From NCBI RefSeq assembly GCF_014647975.1, contig NZ_BMQF01000011.1:124001-188000 (forward strand): a stretch of DNA of 64,000 nt, read 5' to 3'. The notes under the pieces are model-generated. The model had not been told where the DNA came from. It saw only the letters and a program-made list of their open reading frames with translations, and did no database searches. Of this stretch, positions 50,755-58,538 are shown one piece after another. The translations under genes were made by a program, and so were the position numbers. Position 1 is the stretch's first letter; the number at the start of each line of letters is the position of its first letter. The stretch is from Streptomyces fumigatiscleroticus (GTDB lineage: Bacteria > Actinomycetota > Actinomycetes > Streptomycetales > Streptomycetaceae).

Positions 50755-51663
50755 TCACAGTCCCACCTTCTTGTAGCGGCGCATCAGGAGGCCGTGGGCG
50801 GCGGCGATCAGGCCCAGGGCGACGAGGACGTAGACGACGCCCTCTCCGGTGCCCGGTCCGGTTCCGCCGGGGAATGCCGAGGCGGCGCCCAGGAAGGCGG
50901 ACTGCACGCCGTCGACGAGGGTGATGGGCGAGAACAGTCCGATCCAGACGACGGCCCCGCTGCTGTCCTGCACGTCTGCGATGGCCTGGAGGGTGGAGAC
51001 CGCGCCGTAGGAGATGGTCAGTACGGCGATGACGGCCGCGATGCCGAAGCCGCGGCGCGGGGTGACCGAGGCCACGACCAGGCCGATGCCGGCGAAGAGG
51101 AGAGAGAGCAGTGCCACGGAGACGAGTCCCTGTGCGAAGCCTTCGGTCTGGTCGGCGAAGTCGAGTTTGGCGAGCAGCGCGCCCACATAGAGCACCAGCA
51201 GCGGTGCGGCGGTGAGCACGAAGAGCGCCGAGGCGAGCGCCGCGTACTTCGCGCGGACGTAGTCGGCGGTCTCGATGGGCCGCGAGAAGTACAGCGGCAC
51301 CGTCTTGAAGCGCAGGTCGCGCGAGACGGACTGGGGTGCCTGGGAGGCGACGTACAGGCTGATGACCGCCTGCATGACGATCGCGTAGCGGGTGTAGTCC
51401 AGCGGGAGGTCGTTCGCCTTGGTGGCGACGGCGACGGCGACCATGATGGCCGCGGGCACGCACATCACCACGAACAGCAGCATCGGCAGCACCTTGGACT
51501 TCGCCGAGCGGCCGAGGCCGTAGGCGCCGCGCAGGGACTGCGAGTACAGGGAGCGGCGGGCGTAGGCGCGGCCCAGGCGGGGGCCGTCGTAACTGCGGTA
51601 GCCGATGTTGTGGATGCGGCTCTGGTCACCCGGGGGTGCCGCCGCGGGGTGCTCAACCGCCAT
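50755..51663 (-). CDS. ABC-2 type transporter permease
   Basis: A 302-residue protein. The start is placed at ATG 51663 because AAGGAGG lies just upstream. An extended cytoplasmic N-terminus with RIHNIGYRSYDGPRLGRAYA is followed by six membrane helices and a GFGIAAVIAVLTISYGAV segment. It overlaps the upstream ATPase gene by 11 bp, indicating coupled synthesis of the first transporter of the operon. Confidence 0.9.
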   Translation of the reverse strand: MAVEHPAAAPPGDQSRIHNIGYRSYDGPRLGRAYARRSLYSQSLRGAYGLGRSAKSKVLPMLLFVVMCVPAAIMVAVAVATKANDLPLDYTRYAIVMQAVISLYVASQAPQSVSRDLRFKTVPLYFSRPIETADYVRAKYAALASALFVLTAAPLLVLYVGALLAKLDFADQTEGFAQGLVSVALLSLLFAGIGLVVASVTPRRGFGIAAVIAVLTISYGAVSTLQAIADVQDSSGAVVWIGLFSPITLVDGVQSAFLGAASAFPGGTGPGTGEGVVYVLVALGLIAAAHGLLMRRYKKVGL

Positions 51664-52645
51664 GGCCGGCGGCCTCCTTCCGCTGCTCGTCACTGCTCGT
51701 GGAGGTCTCGCTGTTCCGGAAGACCTCCGAGATGTGGTGCCGGCGCTGCTCCATGCGCACCAGTCCCAGGCCGAGATCGGCGATCACGTCCCGGACCAGG
51801 TCGTAGGTCTCCTCGCCCTGGGCGGTGAGCAGCAGGACGTGGCCGGCGCCGGGCAGGCCGCCGCCGTTCTCCACGGTCACCCCGCGCGCGTGGAGGGCGT
51901 CGCGCACCGCGCGGGTGCCGTCCGGGTGCTCGTCGGTGTCGGTGACCTCGATCGCGAGGGTGGTCGTGGTCTGGGTGAAGTCGGTGGTGGAGCTGGCGCG
52001 CAGCAGCTTGCCGCCGTCGATGACGACGACGTGGTCGCAGGTGCGCTCCAGTTCGCCCAGCAGATGGGAGGTGACCAGCACCGAGATGCCGAAGTCGGTG
52101 TGGACACGGCGGATCAGGCCGAGCATCTCGTCGCGGCCGACCGGGTCCAGACCGTTGGTCGGCTCGTCCAGGAAGACCAGCTGCGGGTCGTGGACGAGCG
52201 CCTGCGCCAGCTTGACGCGCTGCTTCATGCCGGTGGAGTAGCCGCCGATGGGGCGGTAGCGCTCCTCGTACAGGCCGACATGGCGCAGCGTGTCCGCGGT
52301 GCGCTCGCGGGCGGCGGTGGGCGGCAGGCCGGACATGCGGGCCATGTGGACGACGAACTCGGTGGCCGAGACGTCCGGTGGCAGACAGTCGTGCTCCGGC
52401 ATGTAGCCGACGCGTTCCCGGATGGCGGCGCCCTTGGTGGCGACGTCGAGTCCGAGCACCTCGGCGCGGCCCTCGGTGGCGGGGGACAGACCCAGCAGGA
52501 TCTTGATCAGTGTGGACTTGCCGGCCCCGTTGGCTCCGACGAGTCCGGTCACACCGGGCCCGACGTCCACGGAGAGCCGGTCGAGAGCGGTCACCCGGGG
52601 GAACCGCTTGCTCAGGCTTTCGGTCGCGATCACAGTCACGTACAT
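51653..52645 (-). CDS. ABC transporter ATP-binding protein
   Basis: A 330-residue ATPase from ATG 52645 (a start 12 bases later is possible). Walker A GANGAGKST, signature YSTGMKQRVKLA, Walker B LVFLDEPTNGLDP, switch His LVTSHLLGELE. It is the first gene of the four-gene leftward operon. The C-terminal region binds the permease. Export function inferred from ABC-2 permease partners. Confidence 0.94.
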   Translation of the reverse strand: MYVTVIATESLSKRFPRVTALDRLSVDVGPGVTGLVGANGAGKSTLIKILLGLSPATEGRAEVLGLDVATKGAAIRERVGYMPEHDCLPPDVSATEFVVHMARMSGLPPTAARERTADTLRHVGLYEERYRPIGGYSTGMKQRVKLAQALVHDPQLVFLDEPTNGLDPVGRDEMLGLIRRVHTDFGISVLVTSHLLGELERTCDHVVVIDGGKLLRASSTTDFTQTTTTLAIEVTDTDEHPDGTRAVRDALHARGVTVENGGGLPGAGHVLLLTAQGEETYDLVRDVIADLGLGLVRMEQRRHHISEVFRNSETSTSSDEQRKEAAGHGG

Positions 52646-52855
52646 GACGGTAGTGACGCGGACCACGCCGGTCGTCAGACCGCAGAGCCGTCTTGGGATC
52701 CGCCTGCGGTCGTACGGGCCCCTAGGGATCCTCCTGGGGTCGAACGGCGCATCCCCGGATGTCCACATGCGCGCCGTCGTCCACAGGCGGACGCGGCTCT
52801 ATTGACGCAGCCTCTAACGACTGCCAGATTCGCGGTGTCGCAGAGCGAAGGGCGG

Positions 52856-54619
52856 GTGGCGCGGGTGACGTTCGAGGACGCCCGGGAGCGGCGGGTGCAC
52901 AGCGGCGGGGTCGAGCTGTGCGTCGTCGAGCTGGGGGATCCCGGGAGACCGACGGTGGTTCTGGTGCACGGCTACCCGGACAGCAAGGAGGTCTGGTCCG
53001 AGGTGGCGGCCGGGCTGGCCGGCCGCTTCCACGTGGTGCTGTACGACGTCCGCGGCCACGGCCGCTCCACGGCCCCGCGTCCGCTGCGCGGCGGGTTCGC
53101 GCTGGAGAAGCTGACGGACGACTTCCTGGCGGTGGCGGACGCGGTCAGCCCGGACCGGCCGGTGCATCTGGTGGGCCACGACTGGGGTTCGGTGCAGGGC
53201 TGGGAGTTCGTCACCGTCCCGCGCACCGAGGGCCGCATCGCCTCCTTCACCTCGATGTCCGGCCCGTCCCTCGACCACTTCGGCCACTGGATCAGGGACC
53301 GGGTGCGGCGCCCCACCCCGCGCCGGGCCGCCCAGCTGCTCGGGCAGGGCGCCCGGTCGTGGTACGTGTACGCGCTGCACACGCCCGTACTGCCCGAACT
53401 GGCCTGGCGCGGCCCGCTCGGCCGGTACTGGCCGAGGTACCTGGAGCGGGCCGAGAAGACGCCCGGCGGCGCGTACCCCACCGCCTCCCTGCCGAGGGAC
53501 GCCGCGCACGGGGCGTGGCTGTACCGCGACAACGTCCGGGCCCGGCTGCGCGGCCCGCGCGCGGACGCGTACGCCCATGTGCCGGTGCAGCTGGTCACAC
53601 CCCTGGGCGACCCGTTCCTGTCGGCTCGGCTCTACGACGGACTGGACCGGTGGGCGCCGCGGCTTACCCGGCGCACGCTCCCGGCCGGGCACTGGATCCC
53701 GCGCACCCGGCCCGACCTGCTGACCGCCTGGATCACGGAGTTCGTCACCTCCGTGGAGGACGGGCGGCCCGGCGTTCCCGCACGGGGCCGGTACGCCGAC
53801 CGTTTCGGCGGGCAGCTCGTGCTGGTCACCGGCGCGGGCAGCGGCATCGGGCGGGCCACGGCACTGGCGTTCGCCGGGGCCGGCGCGCGCGTGGTGGCCG
53901 TCGACCGGGATGCCGGGGCGGCGGTTCGCACCGCCGAGCTGTCCCGCCGGGCCGGCGCCCCCGAGGCCTGGGCGGAGCCGGCCGACGTCTCCGACCAGCA
54001 GGCGATGGAGAAGCTGGCCGAGAAGGTGGCCACGGCGTACGGAGTGGTGGACGTCCTGGTCAACAACGCCGGGATCGGCCTGTCGGGCTCCTTCCTCGAC
54101 ACCACCGCGGAGGACTGGAGGAAGGTCCTCGACGTCAACCTGTGGGGAGTGATCCACGGCTGCCGGCTCTTCGGGCGGCAGATGGCCGAACGCGGCCAGG
54201 GCGGCCACATCGTCAACATCGCGTCGGCGGCGGCGTACCAGCCCTCCCGGGCCCTGCCCGCCTACAGCGCCTCCAAGGCGGCGGTGCTGATGCTGAGCGA
54301 GTGCCTGCGGGCCGAACTGGCGGACCGGGGCATCGGCGTGACGGCGGTGTGCCCCGGCTTCGTGAACACCACCATCACCTCGACGGCACGCTTCGCGGGC
54401 GCGGGCGCCGACGAGGAGCGGCGTCTGCGGCAGCGTGCCGCGCGCCTGTACGGGCTGCGGAACTATCCCCCGGAGAAGGTCGCCGACGTCATCCTGCGGG
54501 CCGTCGCGCGCAACGAGGCGGTCGTCCCGGTCACGCCCGAGGCGCGCGGTACCCGTCTCCTGGCGCGCCTGTCTCCGCGGGTGTCGCGGGCCCTGGCCCG
54601 GGTGAGACCGCCGCTGTGA
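52856..54619 (+). CDS. Alpha/beta-hydrolase fused to short-chain dehydrogenase/reductase
   Basis: A 587-residue two-domain protein. Residues about 10-295 form an alpha/beta-hydrolase (VLVHGYPDS oxyanion loop, nucleophile elbow GHDWGS with Asp rather than Ser, and a late His in PAGHWIP), like epoxide hydrolases. Residues about 320-560 form an SDR with TGAGSGIG for NAD(P), NNAG, the catalytic Ser in NIASAAAY and YSASK. Start GTG 52856; GTG 52865 is an alternative. The fusion suggests coupled hydrolysis and oxidation of one substrate, unknown here. Confidence 0.9.
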   Translation: MARVTFEDARERRVHSGGVELCVVELGDPGRPTVVLVHGYPDSKEVWSEVAAGLAGRFHVVLYDVRGHGRSTAPRPLRGGFALEKLTDDFLAVADAVSPDRPVHLVGHDWGSVQGWEFVTVPRTEGRIASFTSMSGPSLDHFGHWIRDRVRRPTPRRAAQLLGQGARSWYVYALHTPVLPELAWRGPLGRYWPRYLERAEKTPGGAYPTASLPRDAAHGAWLYRDNVRARLRGPRADAYAHVPVQLVTPLGDPFLSARLYDGLDRWAPRLTRRTLPAGHWIPRTRPDLLTAWITEFVTSVEDGRPGVPARGRYADRFGGQLVLVTGAGSGIGRATALAFAGAGARVVAVDRDAGAAVRTAELSRRAGAPEAWAEPADVSDQQAMEKLAEKVATAYGVVDVLVNNAGIGLSGSFLDTTAEDWRKVLDVNLWGVIHGCRLFGRQMAERGQGGHIVNIASAAAYQPSRALPAYSASKAAVLMLSECLRAELADRGIGVTAVCPGFVNTTITSTARFAGAGADEERRLRQRAARLYGLRNYPPEKVADVILRAVARNEAVVPVTPEARGTRLLARLSPRVSRALARVRPPL

Positions 54620-54648
54620 ACGGCCGGCTGCCGTACCGCGGGACACGG

Positions 54649-54702
54649 TTGTCCACAGAACGGCCAACTGGCCTGTGGATAACCGCACTTGCTTGTGGAT
54701 CA
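54649..54702. promoter_or_regulatory. DnaA-box group upstream of kptA
   Basis: TTGTCCACA (54649-54657) is followed by minus-strand TTATCCACA (54674-54682) and TGATCCACA (54694-54702). All three lie in the 139-bp gap between the hydrolase-SDR gene and kptA. Confidence 0.55.
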
Positions 54703-54758
54703 AACATCGAAGGGGAAATCGTTCGCGTGATGCGCGTCTCTCCCGGCACGCTGAGGTG

Positions 54759-55322
54759 ATGGACGATCGAACGACGGACGAGAGACGCACCGTGAAGGTG
54801 TCGAAGTACCTCTCGAAGCATCTGCGGCACCAGCCGGAGCGGATCGGGCTGACACTCGACGAGGGCGGGTGGGTCGAGATCGACGCGCTGATCGCGGCGG
54901 CCGGCGCACACGGGTTCCGGCTGACGCGCGAGGAGCTGGACCATGTCGTCGCCACCAACGACAAGCGCCGCTTCGCGGTGGAGGGCACCCGGATCCGCGC
55001 CAGCCAGGGGCACAGCGTCGACGTCGACCTCGGGCTGCCGCCCGCGACCCCGCCGCCGTACCTCTACCACGGCACCGTGGCCCGCAGCCTGGACGCGATC
55101 CGGGCCGAGGGCCTGAAGCCGATGAACCGGCACGACGTGCACCTCTCGCCCGACCGGGAGACCGCCGCCCGGGTCGGTGCCCGCCGTGGCCGCCCGGTCG
55201 TGCTGTCGGTGGACGCCGCCGCCATGCACCGCGACGGCCATGTCTTCCGCGTGAGCGCCAACGGCGTATGGCTCACCCGCGCCGTGCCACCGCGCTACCT
55301 GCGGCTTCCCGCCGCGCGCTGA
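54759..55322 (+). CDS. kptA: RNA 2'-phosphotransferase (Tpt1/KptA family)
   Basis: A 187-residue enzyme from ATG 54759. The N-terminal winged helix carries SKYLSKHLRHQPERIGL; the catalytic domain shows RIRASQGHS, LYHGT and DVHLSPD, supplying the Arg-His-Arg-Arg set that binds NAD. In eukaryotes it removes the 2'-phosphate left by tRNA splicing. Bacteria lack that pathway, and it may act on 2'-phosphorylated RNA or ADP-ribosylate RNA ends. A parS-like site follows 11 bp after the stop. Confidence 0.93.
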   Translation: MDDRTTDERRTVKVSKYLSKHLRHQPERIGLTLDEGGWVEIDALIAAAGAHGFRLTREELDHVVATNDKRRFAVEGTRIRASQGHSVDVDLGLPPATPPPYLYHGTVARSLDAIRAEGLKPMNRHDVHLSPDRETAARVGARRGRPVVLSVDAAAMHRDGHVFRVSANGVWLTRAVPPRYLRLPAAR

Positions 55323-55332
55323 CGACGGCGCA

Positions 55333-55348
55333 CGTTTCACGTGAAACA
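55333..55348. promoter_or_regulatory. parS-like site between kptA and the F420-type oxidoreductase gene
   Basis: CGTTTCACGTGAAACA matches the 16-bp parS consensus at 15 positions, with the whole 14-bp palindromic core intact. It lies in the 50-bp intergenic gap. Confidence 0.85.
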
Positions 55349-55372
55349 CGCACGGCCGCTTAGGCTCGGTCC

Positions 55373-56275
55373 ATGAGCCTGCGTCTGAGCACTGTCATAC
55401 TCCCCCACCGCCGCTGGCACGAGGGCGGCCGTTCGGCATGGCAACGTGCGGAGGAGCTCGGCTTCCACACCGCCTACACCTACGACCACCTGTCCTGGCG
55501 CAGCTTCCGCGACGGCCCGTGGTTCGGTGCCGTGCCGACGCTGACCGCCGCCGCGGCCGTCACCGAGCGGATGCGTCTGGGCACGCTGGTGACCTCGCCG
55601 AACTTCCGGCACCCGGTCACCCTCGCCAAGGAGCTGATCTCCCTCGACGACATCTCCGGCGGCCGGATCACGCTCGGCATCGGTGCGGGCGGCACCGGTT
55701 TCGACGCCACGGCGCTCGGCCAGGAGCCATGGAGCCCGCGCGAGCGCGCCGACCGGTTCGCCGAGTTCGTCCCGCTGCTCGACCGCCTGCTGACCGAGGA
55801 CTCCGTCTCCCACCGGGGCACCTTCTACACGGCGAGCGAGGCCCGCAACATCCCCGGCTGTGTCCAGCGCCCCCGGCTGCCGTTCGCGGTGGCCGCGACC
55901 GGACCGCGCGGGCTCCGGCTCGCCGCGCGGTACGGGCAGGCATGGGTGACCACCGGCGATCCCCGGCTGTACGACGACGGCACCCCGGAGCAGTCGGTCC
56001 AGGCCCTGCGCGGACAGGCCGTCGGGCTGGCCGACGCCTGTGCCGAGATCGGCCGCGACGTGGGGGATCTCGACAGGATCCTGCTCACCGGTTTCACCCC
56101 GGACCGCGGCCGTCCGCTCACGTCCGTGGGGGCCTTCGTGGACTTCGCCGGCCGCCACCGGGAACTCGGCTTCACCGAGATCGTGCTCCACTGGCCGATC
56201 CCGGACTCCGACTTCGCGGCCGACGAGAAGGTCTTCGAGCGGATCGCCCTGGAGGCACCCGCGCTGCTGCGCTGA
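55373..56275 (+). CDS. LLM-class F420-dependent oxidoreductase
   Basis: A 300-residue luciferase-like TIM-barrel protein. Diagnostic stretches: AEELGFHTAYTYDHL, MRLGTLVTSPNFRHP, LGIGAGGTGFD and SFRDGPWFGAV. Such proteins reduce or oxidise substrates with F420H2 or FMNH2. The Gly-rich cofactor-phosphate loop is intact. Substrate unknown. The start at ATG 55373 leaves 50 bp to kptA, with a parS-like site between. Confidence 0.88.
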   Translation: MSLRLSTVILPHRRWHEGGRSAWQRAEELGFHTAYTYDHLSWRSFRDGPWFGAVPTLTAAAAVTERMRLGTLVTSPNFRHPVTLAKELISLDDISGGRITLGIGAGGTGFDATALGQEPWSPRERADRFAEFVPLLDRLLTEDSVSHRGTFYTASEARNIPGCVQRPRLPFAVAATGPRGLRLAARYGQAWVTTGDPRLYDDGTPEQSVQALRGQAVGLADACAEIGRDVGDLDRILLTGFTPDRGRPLTSVGAFVDFAGRHRELGFTEIVLHWPIPDSDFAADEKVFERIALEAPALLR

Positions 56276-56385
56276 GCGGGCGGGCGGGAGGCTCGGCAGC
56301 CGCCCGGGGTGCTGGTGAGGGCCCTGTTCCCTCAAATGTGCAGACTGTCGCACGCACGTGCGGGTGGGTGCGGGACAATGGCCGG

Positions 56386-57255
56386 GTGACCTCAGCGACT
56401 CGACAGCCCGAGACCCCGGCCGCCACTGTTCGCCCGAGACTGATCGCCACCGACCTCGACGGCACGCTGCTCCGCGACGACAAGTCGGTCTCCCCGCGCA
56501 CGGTGGCCGCCCTGGCCGCCGCGGAGCGGGCAGGTGTCGAGGTCTTCTTCGTCACCGGCCGTCCGGCCCGCTGGATGGAGGTCGTCAGCGACCACGTCCA
56601 CGGCCATGGCCTGGCCATCTGCGGAAACGGCGCCGCAGTGGTCGACCTGCACGGCGGCCCGGGTGGCCACCGCTTCGTCAAGGTCCGCGAACTGGCGCGG
56701 GACAACGCGCTGGACACCGTACGGCTGCTGCGCGAGGCGGCGCCCGGCACGGTGTACGCGGTGGAGCAGACGTACGGCTTCTACCAGGAGCCGGACTATC
56801 CGAAGCTGCACATGGAGACGCCCGACGCGTACGCGCCCGCCGAGGAGCTTCTGAGAGCGGACGGGACCGCCGCCGGCGAACCGGTGCTCAAGATCCTCGC
56901 CTTCCATCCGGACCTGGACCCCGACGCCTTCCTCACCCTGGCCAGACTTGCCGTCGGCGACCGCGCCAACGTCACCCGGTCCAGCCCGAGCGCGCTGCTG
57001 GAGATCAGCGGTCCGGGCGTCTCCAAGGCGAGCACGCTCGCCCTGTGCTGTGCCGAGCGCGGCATCTCGCACGAGGAGGTCGTCGCCTTCGGCGACATGC
57101 CGAACGACCTGGAGATGCTCACGTGGGCGGGCCGGTCGTACGCGATGGGCAACGCCCACCCGGACGTGCTCGCCGCCGCCTCGGGGCGGACGGCCGCCAA
57201 CAACGAGGACGGCGTGGCGGTGGTGATCGAGCAACTGCTGGCCGACGGGCTCTAG
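56386..57255 (+). CDS. HAD-superfamily Cof-type phosphatase
   Basis: A 289-residue protein from GTG 56386. Motif I DLDGTLLRDDKSVSPRT, motif II FVTGRPARW, motif III in GVSKASTL, motif IV FGDMPNDLEML. C2-cap type as in Cof/YbiV. It is a paralogue of the serS-linked HAD gene at 47623, with the same length and motif spacing but a different cap, suggesting separate substrates. Stand-alone gene. Confidence 0.92.
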   Translation: MTSATRQPETPAATVRPRLIATDLDGTLLRDDKSVSPRTVAALAAAERAGVEVFFVTGRPARWMEVVSDHVHGHGLAICGNGAAVVDLHGGPGGHRFVKVRELARDNALDTVRLLREAAPGTVYAVEQTYGFYQEPDYPKLHMETPDAYAPAEELLRADGTAAGEPVLKILAFHPDLDPDAFLTLARLAVGDRANVTRSSPSALLEISGPGVSKASTLALCCAERGISHEEVVAFGDMPNDLEMLTWAGRSYAMGNAHPDVLAAASGRTAANNEDGVAVVIEQLLADGL

Positions 57256-57296
57256 GCCCGCCGCCCGGCGGCACGGCGGGCCCGTGGGCCGGTCCG

Positions 57297-58352
57297 TCAG
57301 AGCGGCACCCCCCGTGCCGCCAGCCACGCCATCGGGTCCACCGCCGACCCCGCCTCCGGTGTGACCCGCACCTCGAAGTGGAGGTGCGGGCCGGTGGAGT
57401 TGCCGGTGCTGCCCGACTGGCCGATCCACTGCCCGGCCGCCACCCGCTCCCCCTGACCGACGGCGACGGCGGCGAGATGGCCGTACTGCGTGTAGTAGCC
57501 GTTCGCGTGCCGCACCACGATCTGGATGCCGAAGGGGCCTCCGCAGGACACCCTCACCACCCGCCCCGCGCCGGCCGCCCGCACCGGAGTGCCGACCGGC
57601 ACCGCGAAGTCCTGCCCGGTGTGCCGGTCCGCCCACCGCGCGCCACCGCTGCCGAACCCGGCCGACAGCTCGTACGTCTCCACCGGTGCGACCCACGCGC
57701 GCGTGGAACGCGTCCCGGGCTGGTCGAGCCGGACGGCACCGTGGCAGGTACCGGCCGCGGCCGAGGCGTCCGCCTGCCCCTGCAACCGCGACCGCGCCGC
57801 CGCCAGTCTCCGCCCGATGCTCTTCCTCAGACCGTCCAGCTCGGCGTTCCGCCTCTCCAGCGCCTGCCGGACGGCCGCGGCCCTCGCCTCGTCGGCGGCT
57901 AGGCGGGCCTCGGCCCGGCGGCTGCTGCCGATCATCCGGTCGACGGCCGACTCCGCCCGTGACAGGGCCTGCCTGCCGTGCATCAGCTGCTGCGGATCGT
58001 CGGCCACGATCAGGTGCGCGGTAAAGGGGAGCCCCCCGCCGCTGCGGTACTGGGCGCGTGCGATCCGGCCCAGGTCCTCGCGCAGGACGGCGGTCCGCCG
58101 CCGCTCGTGGCCGAGCAGCCGCTCCGCCCGCCGGGCCCGCTCCCGCTGCTCCCCGGCCGCACGCCGCCCGGCCTCGTACCGCTGTGTCGCCAGCGCGGCG
58201 TCCTCGTACAGCCGCGCCACCTGAGCGCTGACGCCGGGGCCGCCGCCGGTGCCCTCGTCCCCGCCCGTCACGTCGGCGGGCCGGGCCGCCAGTACGGCGA
58301 GGGCGCACAGCAGCGCCGGGACGAGCAGCGGGTGACGGCGGGACGGGCGCAT
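57297..58352 (-). CDS. Secreted M23 peptidase with coiled-coil N-terminus
   Basis: A 351-residue protein. A signal peptide (residues 1-25) and a long coiled coil (43-200, Arg/Ala/Glu-rich, with RRAERLLGHERRRTAVLRED) precede the M23 domain. Zinc ligands are His and Asp in DRHTGQDF and the second His of PHLHFEV. The layout resembles EnvC/RipA-type cell-wall proteins that cut or regulate cutting of peptidoglycan cross-bridges. Acts outside the cell. Confidence 0.92.
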   Translation of the reverse strand: MRPSRRHPLLVPALLCALAVLAARPADVTGGDEGTGGGPGVSAQVARLYEDAALATQRYEAGRRAAGEQRERARRAERLLGHERRRTAVLREDLGRIARAQYRSGGGLPFTAHLIVADDPQQLMHGRQALSRAESAVDRMIGSSRRAEARLAADEARAAAVRQALERRNAELDGLRKSIGRRLAAARSRLQGQADASAAAGTCHGAVRLDQPGTRSTRAWVAPVETYELSAGFGSGGARWADRHTGQDFAVPVGTPVRAAGAGRVVRVSCGGPFGIQIVVRHANGYYTQYGHLAAVAVGQGERVAAGQWIGQSGSTGNSTGPHLHFEVRVTPEAGSAVDPMAWLAARGVPL

Positions 58353-58538
58353 GACAGCGATGGTGGCCCGACCCGCCCGGCGCGCTCCTGCTCATGTCGT
58401 ACACCTGGGGTACGCGTTCCCGCGCATGGAGCAGTGCGAGCCCCCGCTCAGCCCCGCTCAGCCCCGCTCAGCTCCCGCTGCCCGCCCGGGCATCGACGGC
58501 GGGGGATCCACGGCCAGAGCGTCCACGGCCGGGGCCCG

